From Candidatus Doudnabacteria bacterium (GTDB lineage Bacteria > Patescibacteriota > Doudnabacteria > UBA920), in NCBI GenBank assembly GCA_016788805.1, contig JAEUSE010000013.1:1-10567 (forward strand): 10,567 nucleotides of DNA. Reading direction: 5' to 3'. The notes beneath the pieces were generated by a model. It did no database searches. It had not been told where the DNA came from and was given only the letters and a program-made list of their open reading frames with translations. The translations under genes and the position numbers were made by a program. Shown here one piece after another: positions 1 through 5,522 of the stretch. Position 1 is the stretch's first letter; the number at the start of each line of letters is the position of its first letter.

Positions 1-380
1 CATTCGACGGCTAGTAGCTGTCCGCCGGTTTTAAGTATACGGTAGGCGTTACGGAGCAACGCCTCTTTTGCTGTTGCTTGATGAAGAATGTTACTAATTA
101 CCACCACATCGCAACTGGCGGGCTCAACTCCTAACAATGGCTGCTCTAAATCTGCCTGCACTACGGTAATATTTTTTAATTTAGCGTGCTGCGCTGAGGA
201 TTGCGTAACCGCCAACCGATCAGGCATGATGTCCACCGCGTACACCATGCCATCGTCGGCAACAAATTGCGCGGCAGCCAAGGAATAAAAGCCTGCGCCG
301 CAACCGAAGTCTGCCACCACTTGTCCTTTTTTTAAATTAAGCTGAGCGATAATATCGCCCGGATTTACAAATTTTGTCAT
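1..380 (-). CDS. Class I SAM-dependent methyltransferase, N-terminal part (cut by window edge)
   Basis: The reading frame starts at the ATG complementary to 378-380 and stays open for 126 codons to the left edge, so the C-terminus is missing. The translated start MTKFVNPGDIIAQLNL is followed by a glycine-rich SAM-binding loop, VADFGCGAGFYS (about residues 22-33), an acidic strand-2 end in YAVDIMPDRL, a VVQADLEQPL segment, a motif-IV-like DVVVISNILH and the start of a RILKTGGQLL strand. This order is that of the Rossmann-fold Methyltransf_11/25 (UbiE-like) group. The substrate cannot be told from this part. No Shine-Dalgarno sequence precedes the start; instead a heptamer array ends five bases upstream. 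It lies downstream of ymdB on the same strand with an 81-base gap and no visible terminator, so co-transcription is possible. The fold is clear, the exact function is not. Confidence 0.85.
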   Translation of the reverse strand, partial: MTKFVNPGDIIAQLNLKKGQVVADFGCGAGFYSLAAAQFVADDGMVYAVDIMPDRLAVTQSSAQHAKLKNITVVQADLEQPLLGVEPASCDVVVISNILHQATAKEALLRNAYRILKTGGQLLAVE

Positions 381-385
381 TCGCG

Positions 386-420
386 TAGCTTCTAGCTGTT
401 AGCTTCTAGCTGTTAGCTCC
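386..420. repeat. Heptamer tandem array, five units of TAGCTNN
   Basis: Five 7-base units follow each other exactly: TAGCTTC, TAGCTGT, TAGCTTC, TAGCTGT, TAGCTCC. The first five bases are invariant and the last two alternate. The array lies between ymdB and the methyltransferase gene and ends five bases before the methyltransferase start codon, where a ribosome binding site would be expected. Unlike three other intergenic arrays in this window it has no inverted second arm, although each unit contains the palindrome AGCT. Confidence 0.9.
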
Positions 421-461
421 ATCGGACACGCAATCCTCGGCCCAGACTAAAAACCAAAAAA

Positions 462-1265
462 TTAAATTTCAACAACTTTCTGCAATCGTTCAATGTCTTT
501 TACTTTTAGACCTTCCATAGTAACCAACACGGCATTCACTACCACAGGGCCCACTTCTGCCGGTTCCATGGGGTACTTCCCTGTCGGGTCTAAGAAACGC
601 CCTAATACATTCTCGACTTTCACTCCTATTACGGAGTGCTGCGGGCCGGTCATCCCCACGTCACACACAAACGCGGTGCCCGCAGGCATGACCCATTGGT
701 CCGCTGTCGGCACGTGGGTGTGGGTACCTACTACCGCCGATACCCGACCGTCCAAGTGCCAGCCCAGCGCCACCTTCTCACTAGTTACCTCCGCATGCAA
801 ATCTACGACTATTATATCACCTTTTTGCGCAACGTCCGCCAACATTCGGTCGGCCGACGTAAACGGGCTGCTAATTTCTCCGCGAAACTGCTTTTCAAAA
901 AACACCTGTCCATTCAAGTTAAGCACGCAGTACCACTGACCGCCCTTTTCGAAGCGATAATACCCCCGGCCCGCAAAATCGGGGCCATAATTTTCGGGAC
1001 GAATTAACTTTGGGTATTTAGAAAAACATGCGTCGGCAGCCGCGCCGGAGTGAAATATATGATTTCCGGAAGTATATACATCGATGCCGAGCTGTTCCAG
1101 CTCCGCCAAAGTAGTCTCTGTAACACCTTTACCGTGTGCTAAATTCTCTACGTTTGCAATTACCACATCCGGCGCATGCCCTTCTTTCCACATAGGCAAA
1201 ACTTGGGCCAGCCCTTGCCGCCCAAGTTTACCATATACATCACCGAAAATAAGAATTCTACTCAT
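462..1265 (-). CDS. ymdB: YmdB-family metallophosphoesterase (2',3'-cyclic nucleotide phosphodiesterase-like)
   Basis: Starting at the ATG complementary to 1263-1265, the product has 267 residues (MSRILIFGDVYG...). The dimetal-site residues of the YmdB/TIGR00282 family are all present: Asp9 in the FGDVYG motif, Glu40-Asn41 in ANVENLAHGKG, Asn68-His69 in SGNHIF, His157 in VVDLHAE, and His182/His184 in GTHTHVP. The conserved tail with VKVENVLGRFLDPTGKY and GPVVVNAVL is also present. Family members hydrolyse cyclic nucleotides in vitro and influence biofilm and sporulation decisions in Bacillus. The gene directly follows rny, as in Bacillus. A 7-codon in-frame extension upstream (to 1286) would be encoded by a heptamer array and would add MLHVTWF; the protein family begins at the chosen Met. 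There is no Shine-Dalgarno sequence, because the array runs right up to the ATG. Confidence 0.93.
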   Translation of the reverse strand: MSRILIFGDVYGKLGRQGLAQVLPMWKEGHAPDVVIANVENLAHGKGVTETTLAELEQLGIDVYTSGNHIFHSGAAADACFSKYPKLIRPENYGPDFAGRGYYRFEKGGQWYCVLNLNGQVFFEKQFRGEISSPFTSADRMLADVAQKGDIIVVDLHAEVTSEKVALGWHLDGRVSAVVGTHTHVPTADQWVMPAGTAFVCDVGMTGPQHSVIGVKVENVLGRFLDPTGKYPMEPAEVGPVVVNAVLVTMEGLKVKDIERLQKVVEI

Positions 1266-1332
1266 GAACCATGTAACATGTAACATATAACAAAATTTAC
1301 ATTGTTACATGCTACATGTTTTATGTTATATG
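1263..1332. repeat. Inverted heptamer array between rny and ymdB (4 + 4 units)
   Basis: On the plus strand the left arm is CATGAAC, CATGTAA, CATGTAA, CATATAA (1263-1290). A 14-base spacer (1291-1304) is followed by the right arm TTACATG, CTACATG, TTTTATG, TTATATG (1305-1332). The right-arm units are approximate reverse complements of the left-arm units, so RNA or single-stranded DNA could fold into a long AT-rich hairpin. The array fills the gap between the rny stop codon and the ymdB start almost exactly, and the first unit contains the complement of the ymdB ATG. No U-tract follows, so it does not look like an intrinsic terminator. Confidence 0.9.
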
Positions 1333-1333
1333 T

Positions 1334-2881
1334 TTACCTCGCGTATTCTACAATTCTCGTTTCGCGAATAACTACAACACGAATCTCACCAGGGAATTTC
1401 AACTCTGCTTCTAACCTATTCGCAATCTCACGGGCGAGTTTTTGAGCCGCCAAGTCATCAATCTTTGTCGGGGTGATAAATACCCGTAGCTCGCGACCGC
1501 CTTGAATGGCGTAGGTCTTTTCTACACCATCATAACTATTGGCTATATTTTCAAGGTCGGTTAATCGTTTTACATAGTTCTCAAAACTATCTTTCCGCGC
1601 CCCCGGTCGGCCGCCGGAAATAGTGTCTGCCGCATCCACGATCATCGCCTCTATAGAAAGCGGTCCCTCATGCTTATGCGCGTGTTCGGCCACGTCTGTA
1701 TCGTGGTGATGGCTTTCGATAGCTTCAATAACTTTGTTGTCCAACCCAAATTTTTCCGCAATTTTCCGACCGATTTCTACGTGGGTACCTTCCATGTCTT
1801 GATCTAAGGCTTTTCCGATATCGTGCAGCAGGGCCCCCTGCTTCACAATTTGCTGGTCAGCATGCAACTCTTCAGCCATGGAAGCAGCCAGTTTGGCCAT
1901 TTCTACGCTATGCCTTAGTACGTTCTGGCCGTAACTGGTACGGAACATCAACCGGCCAACTAAATGGACCAATTTAGGCGGAAAGGTGGTAATACCCAAC
2001 TCATAGACTGCCGCTTCACCGGCTTGTTTAATTTGGTCATTAATCTCAGCCTTGCTCTTTTCATACGCCTCTTCAATTCGAGCGGGGTGGATGCGTCCAT
2101 CAGAGACCAGCTTCTCCAAAGTTAATTTACCGATGTGTCGGCGAATGGAGTTAAAACCAGAAATGACCACGGTGTCCGGACTGTCATCAATCAAAATTTC
2201 CACGCCCATCATTTGCTCAAAAGCACGAATATTTCGCCCCTCTTTCCCGATAATCCGACCCTTTAGCTCTTCACTCGGCAAAGCCACGGTGGTAGTGGTA
2301 GTTTCCGAAGTCACGTCACTGACCACACGATCGATAGCCTCGGCTACAATCTGCCTAGCCTCTTTTTCGGCCGACTCCCGGGCCCCGGCAATAAGCTTGC
2401 GGTGCAGCTTAATCATCTCCTCGCCCATAGAGCGTTCGGCGTTCTCCATAAGCACTTTCCCAGCCTCTTCCCGGCTTAATCCGGCAATTTTTTCCAAAGT
2501 GGCCAACTGCTTTTGTTTAGCCTCCTTTGCCTCTTCAAATGTCTTTTGAATATCGAGTTGCTTTTGCTCGAGCTGCTTCTTATACCCGTCCAACTCTTGT
2601 TCTTTTTGACCCAGCTCTTTCTCGCGACGGTCAATGCGTTCTTCAAATCGAACTATCTGGGCACGAAAGTCGCTCTCAGACTTTTTTGCCTGTTCGGTTA
2701 CTTCCAATGCTTTGCTTTTGGCTTCGAGCAGAATTTCCCGCTCCCGATTCTTTGCCTCTTCAAGAATCTTTTCAGCACGGCTTTCCGCCCCGCTTACCCG
2801 CTTAGTTGCAAGCTGCTGACGGACTAAATATCCCGCCAAGGCTCCTACCACTAAGCCAATCACAATATACAATAAAATCAT
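1334..2881 (-). CDS. rny: Ribonuclease Y, membrane-anchored endoribonuclease
   Basis: This 515-residue protein has the full RNase Y architecture and close to the usual length of about 520. Residues 2-20 form one N-terminal transmembrane helix. Residues 30-190 are a charged coiled coil. A KH domain carries the GKEGR loop (about 212-216). The HD domain carries LRHS (322-325), the HD pair His353-Asp354 in LLHDIGKA, and Asp416 in IVDAAD. The conserved C-terminal end is IRVVVIRETRIVEYAR. The enzyme starts mRNA decay at the cytoplasmic membrane. The HD domain has a His-rich stretch HHHDTDVAEHAHKHE (391-405), longer than the short HHGD segment of the Bacillus enzyme. The start is supported by a GAGGAA ribosome binding site five bases upstream. 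A promoter and a structured leader lie upstream, and ymdB follows on the same strand. Confidence 0.97.
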   Translation of the reverse strand: MILLYIVIGLVVGALAGYLVRQQLATKRVSGAESRAEKILEEAKNREREILLEAKSKALEVTEQAKKSESDFRAQIVRFEERIDRREKELGQKEQELDGYKKQLEQKQLDIQKTFEEAKEAKQKQLATLEKIAGLSREEAGKVLMENAERSMGEEMIKLHRKLIAGARESAEKEARQIVAEAIDRVVSDVTSETTTTTVALPSEELKGRIIGKEGRNIRAFEQMMGVEILIDDSPDTVVISGFNSIRRHIGKLTLEKLVSDGRIHPARIEEAYEKSKAEINDQIKQAGEAAVYELGITTFPPKLVHLVGRLMFRTSYGQNVLRHSVEMAKLAASMAEELHADQQIVKQGALLHDIGKALDQDMEGTHVEIGRKIAEKFGLDNKVIEAIESHHHDTDVAEHAHKHEGPLSIEAMIVDAADTISGGRPGARKDSFENYVKRLTDLENIANSYDGVEKTYAIQGGRELRVFITPTKIDDLAAQKLAREIANRLEAELKFPGEIRVVVIRETRIVEYAR

Positions 2882-2886
2882 ACCCG

Positions 2887-2892
2887 TTCCTC
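2887..2892 (-). promoter_or_regulatory. Ribosome binding site of rny
   Basis: The minus strand reads GAGGAA, then five bases, then the ATG of rny. This is one of the few clear Shine-Dalgarno sequences in the window and fixes the rny start. Confidence 0.8.
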
Positions 2893-2914
2893 AAGTGAGT
2901 TTGGACGAGTTTTC

Positions 2915-2950
2915 AGAAAAGCAAAAGAGCAATAACCTGTTAGTTATTGC
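2915..2950 (-). terminator. Attenuator-like hairpin with T-rich tail in the rny leader
   Basis: The arms GCAATAAC (2929-2936) and GTTATTGC (2943-2950) form a perfect 8-bp stem with a 6-base loop. On the minus strand the hairpin is followed by TCTTTTGCTTTTCTG, an interrupted T-tract. This resembles a weak intrinsic terminator placed about 50 bases before the rny start codon. It could end a separate small RNA, attenuate rny, or simply be part of the leader fold. The plus strand has no T-tract after the hairpin. Confidence 0.5.
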
Positions 2951-2965
2951 ACAACCGGGCGTAAG

Positions 2966-3005
2966 AAGCACTAGCGACACATGTATGTGTACCCGCAGAG
3001 TGCTT
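2966..3005 (-). promoter_or_regulatory. Structured stem-loop in the rny 5' leader
   Basis: The arms AAGCACT (2966-2972) and AGTGCTT (2999-3005) enclose a second, nested set: GCG/CGC (2974-2976 with 2994-2996) and ACACA/TGTGT (2977-2981 with 2986-2990) around a TGTA loop. The stem is flanked by a direct repeat GCGTAAGAAG at 2959-2968 and 3008-3017. Together with the 2929-2950 hairpin and a small stem AACTAC/GTAGTT (about 3104-3122), this makes a leader of about 250 nt between the rny promoter and its start. No known riboswitch class is recognised. Confidence 0.5.
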
Positions 3006-3137
3006 ATGCGTAAGAAGAAAGAAAATATTATAAGAAGATGAGTTCTCCATGCTTGCAGTAATGACGCTCAGAATGCTCGTTTGCTAACCAAAAATTACCG
3101 TACAAACTACGAAATAGTAGTTGAATAATACACTCGC

Positions 3138-3167
3138 ACTATACCACAATTCATGAAAAACGGTCAA
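3138..3167 (-). promoter_or_regulatory. Candidate sigma70-type promoter for rny
   Basis: The minus strand has TTGACC (3162-3167), an 18-base spacer and TATAGT (3138-3143). The expected start of transcription is near 3131, giving a leader of about 250 nt. A second TATAAT at 3027-3032 lacks a matching -35 box. Confidence 0.55.
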
Positions 3168-3276
3168 ACCCCGCGGATTATGTCACTACCTTAGAAACAC
3201 TCGAATACCCTAACTAAACACAATGATTACGGCCAACACAGCCATGCTACTCAGTGAAATCTTGCCGGACGTCTCG
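3168..3276. other. Middle of the divergent rny/peroxiredoxin intergenic region, no feature seen
   Basis: This stretch separates the leftward rny promoter from the rightward peroxiredoxin promoters. I see no credible gene, no tRNA-like fold and no strong inverted repeat in it. A minus-strand reading MAVLAVIIVFS near 3215-3255 is only 11 codons and has no ribosome binding site. Confidence 0.5.
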
Positions 3277-3304
3277 TTGTTTGGAACATGCAGACAACTA
3301 TAAT
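3277..3304 (+). promoter_or_regulatory. Candidate upstream promoter of the peroxiredoxin-SOD unit
   Basis: TTGTTT (3277-3282), a 16-base spacer and a perfect TATAAT (3299-3304) lie 84 bases before the peroxiredoxin start. The -10 is strong, the -35 moderate. Confidence 0.4.
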
Positions 3305-3314
3305 ATACGTATGG

Positions 3315-3343
3315 TTGCACTCTCGTGATGGCTTCAGTATGAT
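3315..3343 (+). promoter_or_regulatory. Candidate proximal promoter of the peroxiredoxin-SOD unit
   Basis: TTGCAC (3315-3320), an optimal 17-base spacer and TATGAT (3338-3343) give an expected start near 3350 and a leader of about 38 nt. No PerR-type or OxyR-type operator is recognisable between the two candidate promoters, so redox control cannot be claimed from sequence. Confidence 0.5.
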
Positions 3344-3376
3344 AGAAAGGTAAAATCTATCCACACTAAATAAATG

Positions 3377-3382
3377 AAAGGA
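3377..3382 (+). promoter_or_regulatory. Ribosome binding site of the peroxiredoxin gene
   Basis: AAAGGA lies five bases before the ATG at 3388 and supports that start over the nearby out-of-frame ATG at 3374. Confidence 0.75.
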
Positions 3383-3387
3383 CTCTT

Positions 3388-3963
3388 ATGAACCCAAGTT
3401 GTGACTGCGGTTGTGCTAACGCCGAGTTTTACGTAACCCCCCAGGTCGGGCAGAAATCCCCTGTATTCGAAAACTTGCAAAGCTACCACGCAGGAGAGTA
3501 TCATCGTGTTTCGCTTTCAGACTATAAAGATAAATGGCTGGTGCTTTTCTTCTACCCGAGGGATTTTACCTTTATTTGTCCAACCGAAATCGAAGCTTTC
3601 GGCAAACTCTACGAAGAGTTTAAGAAGGTGAACTGTGAAATTTTAGGTGCCAGTACAGATAGTGAATACGTACACAAAGCTTGGTATGAGACCGACGAAC
3701 GGCTTAAAAACGTAAAATATCCAATTATTGCCGACACTACCCAAGAACTGGCCGATATGTACGGGGTGTTAGACACCGACGGCTCCGCGCAACGAGGCAC
3801 GTTCATAATTGACCCCGAAGGCACGCTCAAATTTATGCTTATTTCGGCTGATTCTGTGGGACGCAATATTGAAGAAACCCTTCGTGTGGTGAAAGCTCTT
3901 CAAACAGGTGAACGGTGTCCGGCTAATTGGCATCAAGGGGAGCAGACGCTGGGCAAAGCATAA
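3388..3963 (+). CDS. Typical 2-Cys peroxiredoxin (AhpC/Prx1 family)
   Basis: This 191-residue protein reduces hydrogen peroxide and organic hydroperoxides. The active-site motif PRDFTFICPTE places the peroxidatic cysteine at Cys64 with Pro57 and Thr61; the conserved Arg136 is in SAQRGTF. The resolving cysteine Cys177 is in ERCPANW near the C-terminus, which marks the typical 2-Cys, AhpC-like class. The length matches AhpC (about 187). The N-terminus is odd: MNPSCDCGCA holds three cysteines in a C-x-C-x-C pattern before the thioredoxin fold, which could bind metal or add redox chemistry (inference). A good ribosome binding site supports the start. The superoxide dismutase follows 87 bases later on the same strand, so the product of one enzyme (peroxide) is the substrate of the other. 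No AhpF or thioredoxin reductase is next to it, so the electron donor is unknown. Confidence 0.95.
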   Translation: MNPSCDCGCANAEFYVTPQVGQKSPVFENLQSYHAGEYHRVSLSDYKDKWLVLFFYPRDFTFICPTEIEAFGKLYEEFKKVNCEILGASTDSEYVHKAWYETDERLKNVKYPIIADTTQELADMYGVLDTDGSAQRGTFIIDPEGTLKFMLISADSVGRNIEETLRVVKALQTGERCPANWHQGEQTLGKA

Positions 3964-3970
3964 TTAACTA

Positions 3971-4049
3971 GTTGTAAGTTGTAGAGTTGTATGTAGTAAG
4001 TACTCACACAATTCGCATACTTACAACTGTACAACAGACTACTTACAAC
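3971..4049. repeat. Inverted heptamer array between peroxiredoxin and SOD genes (about 4 + 4 units)
   Basis: The left arm reads GTTGTAA, GTTGTAG, AGTTGTA, TGTAGTA, AGTA (3971-4002). After a 15-base loop the right arm reads TAC, TTACAAC, TGTACAAC, AGACTAC, TTACAAC (4018-4049). Both arms are 32 bases and are imperfect reverse complements, with the best pairing at their ends. The right arm stops one base before the ATG of the SOD gene and leaves no room for a Shine-Dalgarno sequence. No T-tract follows, so termination is unlikely. Confidence 0.88.
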
Positions 4050-4050
4050 C

Positions 4051-4656
4051 ATGTTCACATCCAAAGAATTCAATTCTATCAACGGTGTTGAGGGTCTTTC
4101 AGAACGCCAAATGAAAGAGCACTACAAGCTCTATGAAGGCTATATAAAAAAGGCTAATGAGATTCAGGAGCAGCTAAAATCCGTAGACCTTTCAAAAGCA
4201 AACGCCACCTACTCAGACCTCCGGGCACTCAAACTTGGTTATTCCTTCGCCGTAAACGCCATTAAAAGCCACGAGCTATATTTCGATAACTTATCCGGCA
4301 ATGGCCAGGCGCCCGACGGGGTGGTGGGGAAAATGATTGCAAACCAATTCGGCTCTTACGACAACTGGTTGGCAGACATGAAAGCTACCGGTATTGCCGC
4401 CCGTGGCTGGGTCTGGTTTGCATTTGACTGGCAAAACAACACAGTATTCAACTACCTCGGCGATGCGCATGACGCATTCCCCATCTGGCACGCCACCCCA
4501 CTTGTTGCCCTCGACGTGTACGAGCACGCCTACTTCATGGACTACGGCACCTCACGCGCCGACTATATAGCCGCCTTCTTTAAAAATCTAAATTGGGAAG
4601 AGGCGGAGGCTACGGCGATCAGGTTAGGGATGGACAAAATACCGGCCCAAAGTTAA
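4051..4656 (+). CDS. Iron/manganese superoxide dismutase
   Basis: This 201-residue protein converts superoxide to oxygen and hydrogen peroxide. The four metal ligands of the Fe/Mn SOD fold are visible: His24 in KEHYKLYEGYI, His74 in KSHELYFDNL, and Asp155 and His159 in the signature DVYEHAYF. The N-terminal alpha-hairpin segment HYKLYEGYI is one residue shorter than the HYGKHHQTYV of E. coli SodB and lacks the HH pair. The residue at the usual Gln146 region appears to be His140 (GDAHDAFPIW), as in mycobacterial FeSOD, so Fe or cambialistic use is more likely than strict Mn (inference by eye alignment). The protein has no signal peptide and should be cytoplasmic. It is probably co-transcribed with the peroxiredoxin gene, with a heptamer hairpin in between and no Shine-Dalgarno sequence. 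A strong terminator follows. Confidence 0.95.
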   Translation: MFTSKEFNSINGVEGLSERQMKEHYKLYEGYIKKANEIQEQLKSVDLSKANATYSDLRALKLGYSFAVNAIKSHELYFDNLSGNGQAPDGVVGKMIANQFGSYDNWLADMKATGIAARGWVWFAFDWQNNTVFNYLGDAHDAFPIWHATPLVALDVYEHAYFMDYGTSRADYIAAFFKNLNWEEAEATAIRLGMDKIPAQS

Positions 4657-4670
4657 ATAGGACTAATCAC

Positions 4671-4700
4671 AAAACCCAGCCGAAGCTGGGTTTTTTAATT
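4671..4700 (+). terminator. Bidirectional intrinsic terminator after the SOD gene
   Basis: AAAACCCAGC (4671-4680), loop CGAA and GCTGGGTTTT (4685-4694) form a 10-bp stem followed by TTTTTTAATT on the plus strand. On the minus strand the loop is the stable TTCG type and the 3' side reads TTTT, so it can also end the leftward hypothetical gene, whose stop codon is at 4700. Confidence 0.93.
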
Positions 4701-5029
4701 TACTGGTTTCGAGTCTTAACGCCGGCCTGACGCCTACCCGCCTCAACAAGCTCAATAAGGCCCTTAGGTGCCTCGTCCGAAATTTCAACCCTCCCAGCTA
4801 AAGCCTCACGAGTTTGCACAATCAAATCTACCATGTATCTCTTCGTTTCAGGGCTACCCGGCCCTCCATTGGTCGAGGCAAATTCTCGGACCGAATTTGT
4901 AATCAACACTTGAATATCGCTCGGGAATTGTCCAAAATCTGCCAAGGATTTCGCATATGCTTCTTTAATCTCTACGACACCTTTGGGTAATTCTCCGCGG
5001 CCCTGAGATGCAGCCAAACTACTTCGCAT
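4700..5029 (-). CDS. Small protein of unknown function
   Basis: I do not recognise this protein. From the ATG at 5029 it has 109 residues, is hydrophilic, mostly helical by composition, and has no signal peptide, membrane segment or cysteine. A weak internal similarity is visible: LPKGVVEIKEA near the N-terminus and APKGLIELVEA near the C-terminus, separated by about 60 residues. The start at 5029 is chosen because GGAGGG lies six bases upstream; an in-frame ATG at 5068 would add 13 residues (MFREPQFEFGGSE) but lacks a ribosome binding site. A TATAAT box at 5090-5095 could drive either. The gene lies after the rplS terminator and shares the bidirectional terminator with the SOD gene, so it looks like a separate transcription unit. 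Codon use looks like that of its neighbours. That it is a real gene is likely, not certain. Confidence 0.65.
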   Translation of the reverse strand: MRSSLAASQGRGELPKGVVEIKEAYAKSLADFGQFPSDIQVLITNSVREFASTNGGPGSPETKRYMVDLIVQTREALAGRVEISDEAPKGLIELVEAGRRQAGVKTRNQ

Positions 5030-5089
5030 CTCTGACCCTCCAAACTCAAACTGTGGTTCTCTAAACATATATACTTAGTTAGTACTTGC

Positions 5090-5095
5090 ATTATA
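5090..5095 (-). promoter_or_regulatory. Candidate -10 box for the small unknown gene
   Basis: The minus strand reads TATATAAT just downstream of the rplS terminator. The expected start near 5083 would give a leader of about 15 nt to the ATG at 5068 or 54 nt to the ATG at 5029. The -35 position falls in the T-rich tract of the terminator and has no good match. Confidence 0.4.
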
Positions 5096-5106
5096 TACGC
5101 CAACAA

Positions 5107-5136
5107 TAAAAAAATAAAACCCCCGTTACCGAGGGT
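5107..5136 (-). terminator. Intrinsic terminator of rplS
   Basis: On the minus strand ACCCTCG, a GTAA (GNRA-type) tetraloop and CGGGGGT form a 7-bp stem with one G-T pair (5119-5136). It is followed by TTTTATTTTTTT (5107-5118). It starts eight bases after the rplS stop codon. Confidence 0.93.
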
Positions 5137-5143
5137 CTTAGAA

Positions 5144-5515
5144 CTATTTAGCAACTTTTGCGGTCTTTTTAGCAGTTTTCACTTTACGCGTGCGAGGGGT
5201 GTTGTCTTGTCGAGCTCGGACGTAATATAGCTTTGCCTGGCGGACAATAGGGGATTTTACCACCTCAAGCTTCACCACATTAGGGCTGTGTAAAGGATAT
5301 ATGCGTTCAACACCGACACCGCTGGAAATTTTCCGCACCATGAAGGTAGCATTTGCTCCCATGCCGCCCTTACGGGCAATAACCAAGCCCTCAAAAATTT
5401 GAATGCGTTCTTTACCTCCCTCACGAATACGCTGGTGCACCTTAACGGTATCGCCCACCTTAAACGGGGCAAGATTCTTTAACTGATTATCCTCAATGTG
5501 TTTAACGATTGGCAT
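5144..5515 (-). CDS. rplS: Ribosomal protein bL19
   Basis: This 123-residue protein is bL19, which sits at the interface of the 50S and 30S subunits. The family pattern is present throughout: FKVGDTVKVHQRIREGGKERIQIFEGLVIA, FMVRKISSGVGVERIYPLHSPNV (quoted in part: KISSGVGVERIYPLHSP) and the basic RQAKLYYVRAR. A lysine-rich tail, RTRKVKTAKKTAKVAK, makes it about eight residues longer than usual. It follows the pseudouridine synthase gene at 71 bases, most of which is an inverted heptamer array ending seven bases before the ATG. There is no Shine-Dalgarno sequence. A terminator follows directly, so this gene closes the trmD-rlu-rplS stretch. Confidence 0.97.
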   Translation of the reverse strand: MPIVKHIEDNQLKNLAPFKVGDTVKVHQRIREGGKERIQIFEGLVIARKGGMGANATFMVRKISSGVGVERIYPLHSPNVVKLEVVKSPIVRQAKLYYVRARQDNTPRTRKVKTAKKTAKVAK

Positions 5516-5522
5516 ACTATTC

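Noticed and set aside
88..288. Plus-strand 66-codon frame at the left edge
   Set aside because: It is antisense to the methyltransferase, whose SAM-binding motif is clear on the minus strand.
493..1007. Plus-strand open frames opposite ymdB
   Set aside because: They have no protein-family motifs, and the minus strand carries all metal ligands of YmdB.
2052..2827. Plus-strand open frames opposite rny
   Set aside because: They are low-complexity antisense readings of the coiled-coil and KH regions; rny has full domain support.
2882..3140. Known structured RNA such as 6S, SRP RNA, tmRNA or RNase P RNA
   Set aside because: I looked for the SRP GGAAGCAGCCA-like loop, a tRNA-like end and a closing long stem and found none. 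It is left as an unclassified leader.
3215..3255. Minus-strand micro-ORF MAVLAVIIVFS
   Set aside because: It has only 11 codons and no ribosome binding site, and it lies upstream of the rny promoter, so it would not be in the rny message.
3971..4049. Intrinsic terminator between peroxiredoxin and SOD genes
   Set aside because: The hairpin is AT-rich and imperfect and is followed by CATGTTCACATCC, with no T-tract on either side. A real terminator follows the SOD gene.
4291..4527. Minus-strand open frame opposite the SOD gene
   Set aside because: It lies wholly within a strongly supported SOD gene and shows no motif or ribosome binding site.
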